Source: Piscicola geometra (Eukaryota; Annelida; Clitellata; Hirudinida; Piscicolidae). Taken from it: a DNA stretch of 64,000 nucleotides. Position 1 is the first letter of the stretch; each line of letters opens with the position of its first letter. This document shows, piece by piece, positions 22,525 to 36,234 of the stretch. Made by a program: the position numbers and the translations under genes. Below the pieces are notes generated by a model. It was not told where the DNA came from and did not search any database. It worked only from the letters and a program-made list of their open reading frames with translations. Location: positions 8,639,844 through 8,703,843 of the forward strand of contig OX030957.1 in assembly GCA_943735955.1 (NCBI GenBank), written 5' to 3'.

Positions 22525-23852
22525 TTACGCCTGTAGACTTTTTTTGCTGGGATGTAGCTTGTACTCCAGATGAGTTTTGCGGCGTTCTTCTATAGCTGGG
22601 ATGAGTGTGAAAGAGTGGGCTTCAAACCAATCGCTGTTTTTGTTCTGTTTCTTTCCAAAGACTTTGGACGCAGTCTTGTAAACCGTTTCCCTAATATGGT
22701 CCCAACGTTCTTTGGCTGTTCCGTCAGTAGGTTTTAGGTGGAACAAGTCCAAGAGATCTTGGTTAAACTGTGCCACTTTGTCTGGGTGGTTTGTTTTTCT
22801 CCCATCGATTCGGGGTTTTCCTTCAGGCCTGGACCGGTGAACTTTCTTGGGCTGGAGTCTCAGTTTGCAACAGACCAGAGAATGATCGGTATCACAATCA
22901 GTGCTGTGATAGGTGCGAGTATGTAGTACAAAGAAGATTGCCGGATGATGATCAGGTCGAGCTGGTGCCAGTGTTTAGATCGTGGGTGTCTCCACGAAAC
23001 TTTATGCTGTGGTTTCGTCTGGAAAAAATTGTTGATGATGCTGAGATTGTGATATGAGCACATCTTCAAGAGTCGCTGTCCATTTTCATTCATCTTTCCG
23101 ACACCAAATTTACCAAGACATGGTGACCAAGAGTAATGATCATCACCCACTCTTGCATTAAAGTCACCCAGCAGTATTAGTTGTTCTTCTTTAGGAATTT
23201 TGTTGAAAAGCGAATCTAGCTGGTCATAGAAATCGTCTTTGCAATCGCTTGATGCGTTAAGGGTTGGTGCATAGGCACTGATGAGGTTGACTAGCCCAGA
23301 AGCGGTGTGGAGACGGAGTGATAGAAGTCTTTCAGTTCCTTTTTGGCAAGGTTCTATCATTCCCAGCAGATGGTTCCGGACTGCAAAACCAACGCCGTAT
23401 TCTCTGTTGTGTTCAGCCCTTTTCTCTTGCCAAAAGAATGTGTGATCTTTTTCTCTAAGACTTCCAAAATCAGCTAGCCGAGTCTCCTGCAGTGTGGCAA
23501 TGTCGACCTGGAGTCTCACGAGTTCATCGTTGAAAACTGCAGTCTTTCGGACATCACTGATCATCTAGAGGTCTTGAGATAGCCCTGGTGTGAGTGTTCT
23601 CACATTCCGGGTGCCCAGTTTTAGAGCAGGTGTTTTTGTTTTGTTTTTAATCTTGTTTGCGGGTAAATAATAAGTCTGCTTGTCGAGTGTTGCAGCACTC
23701 TGAGCCCAACGCACCCAGTAGGGCAGGCAGACTGTGATGGAACAACACCTATTTGACTGGGGGCTGCCCAGCCTGAGGCGGGCGGTAGTTGTAAATAAGA
23801 CATGGCGATATTTCCCACTGTCGGAAGTAACCCCTGGCGCCATATGAAACAT
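22525..23852 (-). pseudogene. LINE endonuclease domain, broken
   Basis: Endonuclease that nicks target DNA to prime reverse transcription. Visible motifs: LKLGTRNVRTL, a TLQETRL segment (catalytic Glu), EYGVGFAV, NLISAYAPT, LLGDFNARVGDD (catalytic Asp/Asn) and SWRHPRSKHWHQLDLI. An in-frame TAG at 23,565-23,567 splits it. Near 22,900 the frame shifts so that the final DTDHSLV motif (catalytic Asp-His) falls in another frame. The linker frame at 22,525-22,776 continues towards the RT. Confidence 0.8.
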
Positions 23853-24300
23853 ATGACTTATAACCGGTAAACTGCTACTTCCCGCGTTTTTTCAACGAAT
23901 AATCGAAGCTGGAGTGACCTCTCCAGGGCGCTAGCCTGGGAAAAGTGTTTAGAGGTCTTGTGCTGATTGTATGGTAAACAAAACAAAATTATATGAAAAA
24001 AACCTTGAAATAATAAGAATAACATTAAAATGTTGCCCAATTTGCAAGATCGTTGTATTTTTTTGGAATATGTTATCAAGATACTTGCAGCAGCAATCTG
24101 GAATGCGTTTTTTGCTGTTCTCGACAACTTATATCCGTTTCTGTTTTTTAAAATCTTTTTTTTAATCAAATGGGCTCATAAGAGCAACAGAACGTTAAGC
24201 AGTGGCATTGATACCTTTCAAATACTCAACAACCGCTTTAGTATCACCAAATTCAGCGATGACTTCCCGGGTCTTTGGATAAGTTTCCTACAAAATGGTT

Positions 24301-24645
24301 GAATTGATCCTAGTTGATGGTTAATGACTCGCAGCTTCTAGCCATAGGTCGTAGGTTCGATTCCACACGCCTTAGTAGCCTACATTTCTTAGAAAAGAGA
24401 TGGCTGCCGCCGAGAAAAACTTCGTGAACAAAAATAAATAATTAAGTAAAATTTTTACGAACTGATCAGTTATGGGAAACCTATTAGTTTCAACCACGCC
24501 AACGATGCAAGACAACGTGAGATTGGGAAAGTGAGTGGAGGTAGAGCTGTCCCTCTTCTTTTGGAAATAGTCTAAAAATAGGCGCTTTTGTTCTCTCATC
24601 AAGGGGCGCTATACAAATAATTAAGGATTGATTGATTGAAAATAC
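24301..24645 (+). repeat. tRNA-derived SINE with GCGCTATA-type tail
   Basis: The head has a tRNA-like A box region (TAGTTGATGGTTAATG) and a perfect B box (GGTTCGATTCC at about 24,353-24,363). A body of about 230 bases follows. The 3' end has GGGCGCTATACAAATAA and a short ATTG repeat tail. That GCGCTATA-type ending is shared by many animal SINEs. Open frames within it are not genes. Confidence 0.75.
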
Positions 24646-25199
24646 ATCAAGTTTTTCCGTTCAGACTAATCAAATCATATCGTTTTAAATTTTTCTTTTT
24701 AAAAAATTTGGAGAAAAATGTTGTTTGAGTTTTTTGAACAAATTAATGCATTATTTAAATGAAAAATTCTATAAAAAAAACAAAATTTAAACCTTTCGAG
24801 TTTTAAAATAATAATTTTTTTAAAATTATAGTTTTTCCCACGTGAAGAATTGAAATACTATTTCAAGTTCTTTCAATATAACTTGAAATTTTCATTGAGT
24901 TTTTCCACTTTCCAATAATTTTTTTAAAAGATTATCAAAATATTAAATAGTTTGCTATTCATTTCATCATTGGCTCTACGAATAGTTCCAATTTTTTAGA
25001 TACCTTTTTTCATATTTTCAAAAAAGACCGAGTATTTTAAAGCCATAAAAATAATACTTTTTTCTCTTCGAAGATTTCACTGAACATGATTTCTCGGACA
25101 CTCGTTGATTATGCAAACAATTATATAAAAACTTTCATAATCACGAATAGATATCAATGCTTCGGTAATTGACGTAATCAGAAGAAAAAGTTCAATATT
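24646..25199. other. AT-rich intergenic DNA
   Basis: AT-rich sequence without recognisable gene. A minus-strand AATAAA at 25,200-25,205 at its edge could end the CUB-domain gene. Confidence 0.45.
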
Positions 25200-25247
25200 T
25201 TTATTATCTACAAAAAGTTATATTCAAAGGCTTTTGGACTACTTATC

Positions 25248-28200
25248 TTATTCAAAATTCCTCCCTAATAAATTTATAGATTGAAATGAGAAGTTATGAA
25301 TGACGCAGAGAGATATTATCAAAGATATAGTAGAGAGATGTGAGTGTGGGACAGGTGATGGACACTTGCTGTGAAGGGGCGCTGCTTCAGTCGATACGTT
25401 TTGCTCAACTGTCAAAAATGTTCAATCAGTGAAATTAATCAAATTCAATTGCTTTTCAATGAATGATAAATAATTAAATTACGACATTAGCTTAGATAGT
25501 TCTAATAATAATATAAAACCAATCAATTAGATTTAAAATAAGTTTAACAAATAATATTTTAAATAAATAAACTTTAAAATTATAAAAATAAAATAAAAGT
25601 TTTATAAATTAAACTGTTCGAACCATAAATTCGTATAAGATACACGAGAGCAAAAACAACTCACTGGTTGTAGTCAAACTCGTGGAAAGTGTAGTTTCAA
25701 TCGGCGTTTTCGTCTTTTTCCGCTTGAACTTGTAGTTGATCCACGTTGGTTCGGCGTTGGCGATTTGTTTTTTTTTGCGAACAAATACCACCGATGTCGA
25801 GTGGTGACTCGCTTCGTGTGAAAAGTGAAACCTCTGCGTGACGTCTTCCACTTTCTCTGAAATGCAAAACATCGCCACCTGCTTTGGCCCGTCGTTCAAC
25901 GTAATCGTTTCGTTGCACGTCTCATCGCTTCTGGTGGCAGAATATAAATCAGTGGGGTTTTATATTTAGGTCATGTAGACTTTGGATTTATATTTAATTT
26001 TTTCAGAAAAGACTAAATACTTTAAATACATTTTAATCGAAAGTTTGCCCATCACTCTAAAGTCTGCAGAAACAAATTAAAAGTTCGCGTTTGAGATGCT
26101 ATTTAAAACCAAAATAAAAACTTTTTCACATTTTTTCTCTAACGAATAATCGGAAAAAGTGTTTTCTAGAAACAACAAGGCATGTTGATTAATCATTTGA
26201 GCAAACAAGCGCCAGGTCATTAATGCGCTTGGCAGTAAAATGTACTACTCTGTGGATGCGACAAAAGACGTTATAAATCACCTGAAGATGTAAAAGAGGT
26301 TCAGTTGCAGAACGATTTGCAGTCTTTCAACGTCTCGACTTCGGTCGCAGTAGAATCTGTAAACACACGTAGTAGGGCCTGGCAAGTAGTAGTCAGGTGT
26401 GTGCAAGTCGCCTAATAAAGTTCTGCTTGACCTGGTCAGTTAGGGGAGATTGAGTGATTCAAATGTTGGTTTTTTTGAATACTTTTTACATTTGAAACTG
26501 ATTTTTATCTCATTTTGTATCACAATAATTATAACTCAATTTAGCTTTTTTTCAATTATTTTTAATTTACATATAGAAGCTCTTCATGATCAAGTATAAT
26601 TTTATTTCTTCAATTTTATTAAATAGGCGCATTGAAGCTTCTCACTTGAAAGACCAGTCACATTCGTTATTACTTTCTTGCTCTCCCTTTTCTGTAATGT
26701 CTGTTCAAGCAGATAAATCAAGCTTAAATTAAAAGTTTTGAAAAAGATTTAAAATAAAATACTTTAATTTAAGAAAAAGCAATTTAAAATTTGTCTATGC
26801 TAAAAGTTAGAGAATAAATTCAAAGATAACTAATATCTACATTCAAAACCAAAAAATAACCAACACTTCCACTTTTCGATGGCCTGAAAATGGAAAGCGT
26901 TGTATGGGGGGGTTTGCGAGGAGGGGTCGGTTGGCGGTAAGACACTGGGAGAAGTGAACTTGAGGAGGATCGTGGAGGTGCGAGAAATGAAAACTCCGGA
27001 GAACCAACTTAAGTTTTCTTCTTGTTCTCCATCGGATGATGATATGCAAAAACTTTCTTCGAAATATTGTAGAGGCGCTAACCCGTCGCTTACTGATAAG
27101 ACCACTTCACAGTCCTTACTGTGGTGTTGATAAGTGTTTTTAAATTTATATTTATTATTATTATAAATCTAAGAAAATCTATAACTTTCACATATGAAAT
27201 CTTGAAATAAGATATAGAAACTAAGTAAAAAGTATTACAAACATTATTTTTCCATTAAAAATACTCAGATATTCATTGATCTATTTTATAGCGTTTTTAT
27301 TTTTTACGATGAAGCCTATAAATATTACTTATTGGTCAAAATAATTTATAAATTCTAAAGTAACTACCTCAGTAACCTCCTCATTTCGCACTCATTAACT
27401 TTTCAGACGATCGCAGTTATTTATTTATGGTCAGTCATCACTCTTGAGTGTTATCATTGCTTTTTAAATGTATAAATACTCGAAAAATGTTTTTATTTAT
27501 ATTTTTTTTCAATAAAAAATATTTTAAAAAACTGATTTATTATGGTAAAATGACTTGTTAGGAGATAGAAACATTGATTTTATTCACCTCTCTTTAAAAT
27601 CCAGTTCACACAATTAATCCTTTCAAGCTCTCATAAAAAAACAATTAGTTAAAAAGCAAATACAAAAAAATTTTTTCTCTAGTTCTATAACCCTGACCTC
27701 GACTACCTTCCTACAATTTTTAACTAAACGAAACTTTGAAAACACATACAAACAACACATACAAACAACACATACAAACAACACATACAAACAACACATA
27801 CAAACAACACATACAAAAAAACATGCAAAAAACACATACAAACAACTAATACAAAAAACATCATCACTCACTTTTCACGCAGAGCCACTTCAGAGGCTAA
27901 GTTTATTTGGATTCGCGACTGCTGCGACGACACGAAGTAGAAGGAACAGCTTGTTTGCAAGGGCGCTTGTGGTGAAATTACTGCACATGGACCCACGCAC
28001 TCTTCCACCGCTACCAACCAGTCACATCCTGATAATAAAACACAATTACAAGATGCTAAGAAAATAATATAATTAAGAAATGTATTCAAAAAATTTGAAG
28101 TATTGAATAAAGATTGAAGCTAGGAACCAAAAATGACTTTTTAATTGGAAATAAAATTTCCGTGCAAGAATCTATTCCCTTCACTTTCGTTTTATCTCTG

Positions 28201-28760
28201 CATCTCAGCGCAATCCAGCGCCAGTAATAGAAAAGCAAAATTAGTCGATGCTATCTCACACAACGATTTGTTCTAAAGAATCTATAAAAGCCTTTCAACA
28301 CCATATAAAGCAAGCTAATCGTTGTGTTGCATCTTTATCTAGAGCCTTTGTTGCTCGTTGAAAATTAAATGATGTCTGTTCGTGTCTTTTTGCTTTTATT
28401 ATGTTTCACATAAATATTGTTTATATGTTCTGATGAAGGCACGTGACTTATTGAAAATTTAATGAAAAAACGTGTTTTTCTTTTTTCGCATTGAACAAAC
28501 AAATGCGCTTTATAAATGGTTTTTACGAATTTTTGGGTTATTGGAATGGCAATTGAGAGCACGATTGAGAGCAAAATTCAAACCCTAATTAAAACCACGA
28601 TTGAAACCACAATTTCAAAGGACAATTAAAAACCCACTTGAAATCAAAATTGAACCCACAACTGAAACCAAAACTGAAACTACGAAGAACAAACGTGTGT
28701 TTTCAAGCCGTCCAGCTCGCTGTTCTGGGTGGCCGAATGGAAGGAGGACGCCTCTCTCAT
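25248..28760 (-). CDS. CUB-domain protein, core exons
   Basis: Six minus-strand exons join with matching phases: 28695-28760, 27872-28028, 26873-27118, 26282-26422, 25665-25930, 25248-25408 (345 residues, 5' end open). They encode two CUB-like modules. The first has GVLLPFGHPEQ, CDWLV, LSVSDG, FCISSS, STILLKFTSPS and AFHFQAIE. The second has GDLHTPDYYLPGPTTCVYRF, CNETITLNDG and VAMFCIS. A Thr/Ser-rich linker and a last exon with a hydrophobic stretch (STISLIISLCVI) follow, which may be a membrane or GPI anchor. CUB modules bind proteins or glycans outside the cell. The family member is not recognised. Donors at 25,664 and 27,871 are strong (GTGAGT); those at 26,872 and 28,694 are weak. Upstream exons are expected; candidates are at 43,017-43,088 and 53,450-53,498. 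Confidence 0.6.
27738..27850. repeat. 13-bp minisatellite
   Basis: About eight tandem copies of AACACATACAAAC with slight decay at the end. It lies in the intron between CUB exons 27872-28028 and 26873-27118. Confidence 0.85.
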
Positions 28761-28799
28761 CTGCGTTTGAACGGAATAATTTATAAGATATTAGAATAT

Positions 28800-29280
28800 A
28801 TAATCTATGTAATATAATAAAATGAAATAATATCAAATATAATATAATATGAAATAGTATAAAAAAGTATAGGAAATAATAAAAAATAATATAGTAAATA
28901 ATATAAAATATAATGAATGAATAAAAAATAATATAAAATATAATGAATTAATAAAAAATAATATAAAATATAATGATTTAATAAAAAATAATATAAATAT
29001 ATTGAATTAATAAAAAATAATCAAAAATATAATGAATTAATAAAAATAATAATAAATATAATGAATAACTAAAAAATAATATAAAATAATATAAAAAACG
29101 AATATATAATAATATAAAATAATATAAAAAACGAATATATAATAATAAAAAATGAAATAATATAAAATAATATAAAAAACGAAGATATAATAATAAAAAA
29201 TGAAATAATATAAAATAATATAAAAAACGAATATATAATAATAAAAAATGAAATAATATAAAATAGAAGTTAATTTGACA
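28800..29280. repeat. AT-only tandem repeats
   Basis: Two successive degenerate tandem arrays of A/T words (units of about 30 bases, then about 50 bases marked by AAAAAACGAATATATAAT). No coding content. Confidence 0.75.
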
Positions 29281-31573
29281 TAATGAAGTTAATATATTAA
29301 TTATTTTTCCAAAAAATATTTCATTCTATTTTTCTACTAAATTTGAACCTACAAATGATTATGGAAAATTAATCATTTTTGCATCAATTAATCATCGAAG
29401 TAAGAGTTTCATGAAGAAAATAACCTGGAAAGCATTCATAAAGCATTCCTAATTTATTGGAAAAGGAAGCTAGAGAAGACGATAAAAACTAACGAGGGAG
29501 TCTTTATTTAAAATTAATTAACCAATAGAGTTGGAAAAGTGACGGAAAAAATTAGTTCAATAAAAAGGTAAATAAGAGCAAAGTACAAAAAAAAGAATAA
29601 ATATTCAGAATCTATTTATTATTATTAATATTATAAATGTTTTCAATATTTTATTTGTTTTTTTTTAATTGTTACTATTTGCTGCAACACATTTATTTTC
29701 TTTTTGACGTTTTCATCGTAATGTATTTCGGGGTGTCTAAGCATCAGCGCAGACAAGTCCGAATCTTTAACCTTCGCATTTATCATCACATGGGCATAAA
29801 AAATTAATCGTTTACTGAATTCTTTTCTAACGTTTTAATATTTATTTAAACTAAATAAATTGATTTTTAAAAAGTCATTCGGCTGATTGCAGAAACAACC
29901 AAGGACCACTTAGTTATAATATTAGGAAAACTATTTATTGACTACTGAAACAAACCTTTTGAGGGCAACATTAAATATATACTTATATAAACTTGATTAA
30001 AAATTCAAAATCGAATGTGGACAACTTTAATACGTCTTATACGGGTGAGTTAAATATATAAAGTTAAACAAGCATCTTGCAATTATAATTCTTTTTTAAA
30101 ATTATTGGGAGACCACATGCAGCTCAGTCATCCAAGCGTGATTCTGCTTTGATCTTTATGACGCCATATTCCATCCATCCCTGATTTATCCCATCTAATT
30201 ATAAACTAAGATGTATAGTCGCCACTCTATCTCTTTTTTTCATCCCACTTTACACAACACCAATTATACAAGACAGCTTGTAAATTGATTGATTGCGCAA
30301 ATTTAATTAAGGTTGCAACCAACTTCAGCTCCAAGACACCAACGTAAGGACCATTTCAATTGATCGTTTCTTGAAATCATGAAAAATATTTGTGCTTTTC
30401 TTCTTTTTAGTTTACAGTTTCGATGGAGTAAAGAATAAATAAGTTTATATTTAGCGTGTGCCTCAAAGTTTTTTAGGAGATACAAACTTATTTACTGCTT
30501 TGGAAGCCTTTGGTAATTACTAAAAAATGTTGTTTTAAAAAAACTTTTTTTGGTGAAAATTTTACAAACGCAAATTGTATTAAAAAAGATGATTACGAGT
30601 AGAATTACGAAATAATTCTTACAACATAGTTTATTTTGATTGGTATAATAAATTATATATAAAAATTGAGCTATGCCGATTTGGATTGTCCGGAATTTTC
30701 AAAAGTTCCAATCTGACGAATGATTTCATAATCAGCTTTCTGCTTTCTGTCGAGACATGCAGTCATAAATCAGTCAACTTAAAAATTGTTATTGACTTGT
30801 TTGCTGGTAAAGTTACTCATTTCATGTATTTCCTTATAAGAATGTTATTGTTTTGAACACTTTTCATTGCTGCTATAAATCCCTGTTGACAACGATTTTA
30901 TTTTATCAGTAACAAGTGGATAAAATCTTTGTCAACAGTAATTAAACTCAATTTTATTTATTTTAGATGCTAATTATCATAATGAGCATTACTTTAATCA
31001 TTATTACCTTTTGGGAAGTTTATTTGAACTTGAAAAGAAGTTAGGCTCAAATAAGTTAGTTATAATTTTTTTAAATGAAATAGAACTCATGAATTCTGTG
31101 ATAAAAATAAAACTGAAATGAATATTCAAAAGTTATTATGAAAATCTTATTATTGATATGTTTTATAAGATTTCTTCTTCATTTTGTAAAAAAAATTTCA
31201 TCAAAAAGTTTTTATTGACTATATGAATTTATAGCCCAACTACATGAAAAAATGTTTTGGAAACAGCTTGTCGGATTTAAAGAATTCCGAAAGTGACGGG
31301 TATAGTGTGAATTATTGTTAAGAAATCCGCGTCTCAGATGCTGAAAACTCACGAAAATACATAAATTCACTCAAGAAGGAAGAATGCTTGCAATTAAAAC
31401 TTCAAGTTTTAATGGAAGCAGGTACAAGCAGACAATGAAGCTGAGTTAAAAAAAATCGAATTGTTTTTGATCGTTTAATGCGAAAATAAAATGATTGAGA
31501 TCTAATTGAGTTTTCAAGAAGGCAACATCGCTCATGAATATATCTCTGCTCAAATCTGCATTTTTATTTGTCA
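29281..31573. other. AT-rich DNA, no confident gene
   Basis: Mostly AT-rich. A GC-richer patch at 29,715-29,795 is open on the minus strand for about 55 codons (including SDLSALMLRHPEIHYDEN). It lacks a good acceptor and is not assigned. A short ATTG-repeat motif near 30,283 resembles a SINE tail. Confidence 0.4.
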
Positions 31574-31578
31574 AACTT

Positions 31579-32178
<600 letters not shown>

Positions 32179-32189
32179 CATCATTGCGA

Positions 32190-32572
32190 AAGATATCTTG
32201 TTGCTTGGGTGGATGCTTGTGTGCCACTTTTTTAGCGTGCTTTTTTTTCGTTCGAGTGAAGAAAGAAGGTGAAAAAAAGGTGGGAGAAAACGTTGAGAGA
32301 TTTTCATTAGAGTTGGGGTGGTTGTGGGATGGTTGGGAGTGGTGGTGATGATGATGATGAGGAAGAACAATACAATTATCTCGATGATGACAGAAAGTTG
32401 AGTTATTTTTTCGTGTGTGGGAAAGATCTTTTTCTCTGTTTGTTTTGATGCTCTTTTGTTGCTCATAGTTTTGAAAAATATTCCGTTTTTGACGTTTGCA
32501 ACTCGACACCACCACGTTCTCCGTGTTCTTTATGAACCTTCCATCGATTTCTCTCTTCATATTTACTCTGGA
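32190..32572 (-). other. exon-like open segment next to the CA tract
   Basis: On the minus strand an acceptor-like TTTTATTTTCCAG precedes position 32,572. A frame of about 110 codons follows (start VNMKREIDGRFIKNTENVVV, later a His run and basic residues) before it enters the CA repeat. The GC-richer first 90 bases look coding. No good donor and no family were recognised, so this could be part of a minus-strand gene or chance. Confidence 0.25.
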
Positions 32573-32819
32573 AAATAAAAATATTAAACATAATTTGACA
32601 ATTATTTTATATTAAAATTGATTTATTTTGATAATTTAAAATAATTTGTACAAAATAATAATTTATATTCATGGAAATCACAATAAGTTATGTACTTCTG
32701 CAAATATGCACGGAATTGATTAGTGTCGCAGCCTGCCAAAATGAATGTGTGAAGGGACGGTATTTAAAAATAGGTAAATAATTAATAAAGTATGATAATA
32801 ATAATGGTTAAAATTATTA

Positions 32820-33060
32820 CAGTGGCACATAACCCGAACGGGCTTCCAGGCCACTTAGGTTCCGAATTATAAATCGCGCCTATGAGCTACTAGGGCATCG
32901 GTTGCACTCGAAGCTAGGACCATTAAGCATTGGTCAAGCCGAAAGTGGTTACACACTCGGCTACCCATTCACCCGTGTGCAGGGACTGCCAATTAATTGC
33001 ACACAGCTCTCGTATACGCTTGCCTGCCACGTCTATCACAGCCCCGACTAACAAATGGAA
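32820..33060 (-). repeat. tRNA-derived SINE family S2, copy A
   Basis: Read on the minus strand: tRNA-like head with A box (TGGGTAGCCGAGTGTGT at 32,951-32,967) and B box (AGCTTCGAGTGC at 32,904-32,915), then a conserved 3' domain ending CGTTCGGGTTATGTGCCACT and an ATT-rich tail. The same arrangement recurs at 59,329-59,545. The head alone recurs at 55,632-55,745. Confidence 0.8.
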
Positions 33061-33221
33061 AGAAAGGTAATAATAACAATTATAATAATAATTATAATAA
33101 AAAGAATAAAAAAGAAAAATAATAATCATCCTTATCATCATAAAAATAATAATACTAATAATAATAACGGTGACAAGAAAAGTCGCCAGATCTTCTAGGC
33201 ACGATGGAGATGGTTTTAATG

Positions 33222-33440
33222 ATGGTAGTAGTAATGATGTAGTTGATGATAATGATCGTAGTGGTGATGATAATGATGGTAGTGGTGATGATAATGATGG
33301 TAGGGGTGATGATAATGATGGTAGTGGTAATGATGTAAGTGACGATAATGATGGTAGTGGTGATGATGTAAGTGACGATAATGATGGTAGTGGACCACTA
33401 CTAGGGGTGATGATGTAGGTAATGGTGGCAATGATGATGA
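33222..33440. repeat. 21-bp GATGATAATGATGGTAGTGGT-type minisatellite
   Basis: About nine variant copies of a 21-base unit. Because 21 is a multiple of three, it makes open frames on both strands (Asp/Gly/Ser on plus, His/Tyr on minus). No flanking coding signal supports translation. Confidence 0.8.
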
Positions 33441-36234
33441 TGTGGGTAGAAACTGTTGAATTATGAAAAAGCAGTTGAAAACTAATATTTTTTTAAATAC
33501 TTTAGATCAGTAAATTAATAAATAAATAAAAGTATGTTTGAAAATTATACTGAATATAATGATACAGTTTGTTATTATCATGTACTTGAATGAAAGTATG
33601 ATTAATACGGGCAGAGTGAAAGATTTTTCCACATTGAAAAAGCTAATGGAGTCTGGAATGAGCTTTTGATGAAAATGACCTTGACGCTGATTGGATGGGA
33701 TTTGTTTAATCCTTGTAAAAGTGTGACTATAACATTATTAATGAAAATACCCACTATGTAAAACACAAGGACAAATTAAGTTTGAAAACAGACTTGATAT
33801 AGATTGAAACAATAAAGGGAATTTGGAGCCAAGAAACCCGCATATGTTTGTTGAGTAGTTGGATACTAATAAGCACCATGATAATTCTAAATTTTGATTG
33901 AGACAGATGATTATATTGCTTGAAATATAAGTGATGTAGTTACAAATGGGTTTTGCATCGGCGAGTAATTGTATTGAGAAGAAGGCTGATGAAATGCTTT
34001 CTGGCTGGCATCTTCATGGGTTTATGTTCAGTGAGCTTAAATATTTTGTCATACTAGACTCAAAAGAATATGAAATTAGATTATAATATGCACAAAAAAG
34101 GTTCAATAATGTAATGACTGTGGTTCAATAGTAAAAACCAACTTTTCAACGTTTAAGTTTATATTAAAATTGAAACTTGAGTTTTAAATAATAGAATTTA
34201 AAATATTCATGCCTTGATTTCAATAGGAATAAAAAGATTTTTGTCTCACTTGGTCTGGTTGATTGAGAAAGCAAAAGTGTTTGTTTGCTCGAATATCTGT
34301 AAGTCCATGTTCTTGCTTGCGAAAATTAGATCTATGAAGAAACAATGTTCACTTGATCATTATAGTATTTATATCTAGTTTAATAAATAGTTAGCAAAAT
34401 TATTAATGGAAAACATCTTATTTAGCTTCACATGCATGTGGGTGTGAGGAGATTATTCAATAAATGGTGGGAAACTTGAAAATTTAATTAAATAAGCTTT
34501 TCTATTGATGACTAAGATTGGAGTTTTGCGATTCTTAAGCATCAAAAGCTGAGTTTGAAAACTTTTTGAATAAACATTAACTTTTTATAAGAAAAATTAG
34601 GTCGGAGTTAAATAAAACAAAATGTCATTTCCGTTAAAAGATTTTTTTGAGACTGAGCAAAAAATACAATTTTTATCAATCAAGTCAGAACAGAGACCTG
34701 AATGAGAAACCTAGTTAGTAAAAAAATTATTCAGTATTTGTAAAATTTCTTTAAATTTGAATAATTCTCTTTTGATAGAAAAAGTATAATTCCTCGAAGA
34801 GGTACAGTGGAAAGATGATGATTGATACCTGTCCTTGCTAGGCTACATCATGCATATTTCATTGGAAAGACTTCAAAATTCGAAAAACCTACATTTCTTC
34901 CCATGAGCTGATTAAAATTTATGAAAGTGTTTAGGTTTTTCTTGGAATTTATTTGATTTAAAAAACGAAAATTGAAAATGTTTGAGACAAAATGTGTTAA
35001 CTTTAAATTCGTGATGTATATAAACTTTCGAAAAAATTTATTAAAATCACATAAAATATTTTATAAATGCAACTTTGAGCATAAATATTATTTTAAACCG
35101 TATTAATTCTTTAAAGATTAAAACTAAGTTTTTGCTATTAAGAAGGAATACTTTTTTATTAGTTTTGTTTGTGCTGAAAGTGCTTGCAAAGGGTTTATCT
35201 CCAAGACGTGATGGCTGTTTTTTAACGTGAAATAATTTAATTTTTGCAGCTAAAAGATTTGTAAAAAGTGTTTAAAATCTTTCCAGTGAAATGGACTCTT
35301 AGCTGTTGTGAGTCCTTTTTGAATTCTTAGGTTGAATTAATGAGCTTTTTTCTCATATGCTTGTCAAAAATAATTTTTCAAAAGATTGGAATTTGAATTT
35401 TTAAAAATACATTTATTAAAAAAATTTTTTTTATGTTTAAAAATTAATTTATATAAATAAAAACGTTCATAAATAAAAACGTTCATAAATATAAACGTTC
35501 ATTATTGAAAATCGATTAGTTGAAAACAAATTATTTCAATTTTCATTTATATATGAAATAATCATAAGGTTCAATTTATTAATTTTTATTTAAAAAATCA
35601 TAGAAAAATATAAAACATCTATCCAGTCGCATAGCTCAAAAGATGGGATCTGTCGATGAATCTGGTAATTGCTTTTTGCATCGAGCTCTAATTGGGCGTC
35701 TTTTAGCACTTTATTTTCAGGAATGTAAAAAATTTTTTTTTAGACATCTCTGAGCAATCAGTGTCTTCTGGAACCATTTGCGCTCTAACAAAACGTCTAC
35801 GGTTGAAAACCGCCGCTTAAGACACCAATTGCTTTGACGTGTATGAAATGATTTCGTCGAACGGGAAAGAATACTCTGATACGCCTGATAACATCCGTTT
35901 TGTTTTCTATAGTTTATGGTTCCAATTAATCTTGTAGATTTTTTTTAAAATCTATTATTGAGTTTTTTAATATTGATCAATATAATTTGCTCAAGTGGAA
36001 AAAAGAAACAAAAGAATTGGAAGTACGATCTTCTACTAATGAATTCCAAGTCATCCGAAATCTCTCTTAATTAACAAACCACATTTTATCGACCTAAAAG
36101 CAGACTGAAGCTCTTTACGCCAATCGCAATGTCACATTACTCAAGCAAAGATAGACATTTCTAATGAAAATGAAACTAAACTGTCTTGTTTCATTGCTCC
36201 CTGATTCGCGCTATACGACTACCGCATGTCTCAG
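33441..36234. other. long AT-rich stretch with one exon-like patch
   Basis: AT-rich DNA with three 18-base direct repeats near 35,455-35,505. A GC-richer patch at 35,742-35,905 is preceded on plus by a strong acceptor (poly-T then AG). It is also open on minus for about 70 codons (including NWCLKRRFSTVDVLLERKW). Strand and identity cannot be decided. Confidence 0.4.

Larger units (their letters stand above)
20291..23860 (-). mobile_element. decayed non-LTR retrotransposon (APE endonuclease + RT)
   Basis: A near full-length but inactivated LINE read from high to low coordinates. Order: a GC-rich 5' segment (about 23,620-23,860), an apurinic-type endonuclease, a linker, a reverse transcriptase with FADD, and a C-terminal region with the RWLGHVRRM and RYKDVCKRDLKS-type motifs seen in many animal LINEs, then an N/Q/T-rich tail. 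The endonuclease resembles the CFDP2/RTE-like group, but the exact clade is not settled. Several nonsense codons and frame changes are present. No clear target-site duplication was found. Confidence 0.85.

Noticed and set aside
24030..24302. 90-codon plus frame beside the SINE
   Set aside because: AT-driven composition, no start context or motif.
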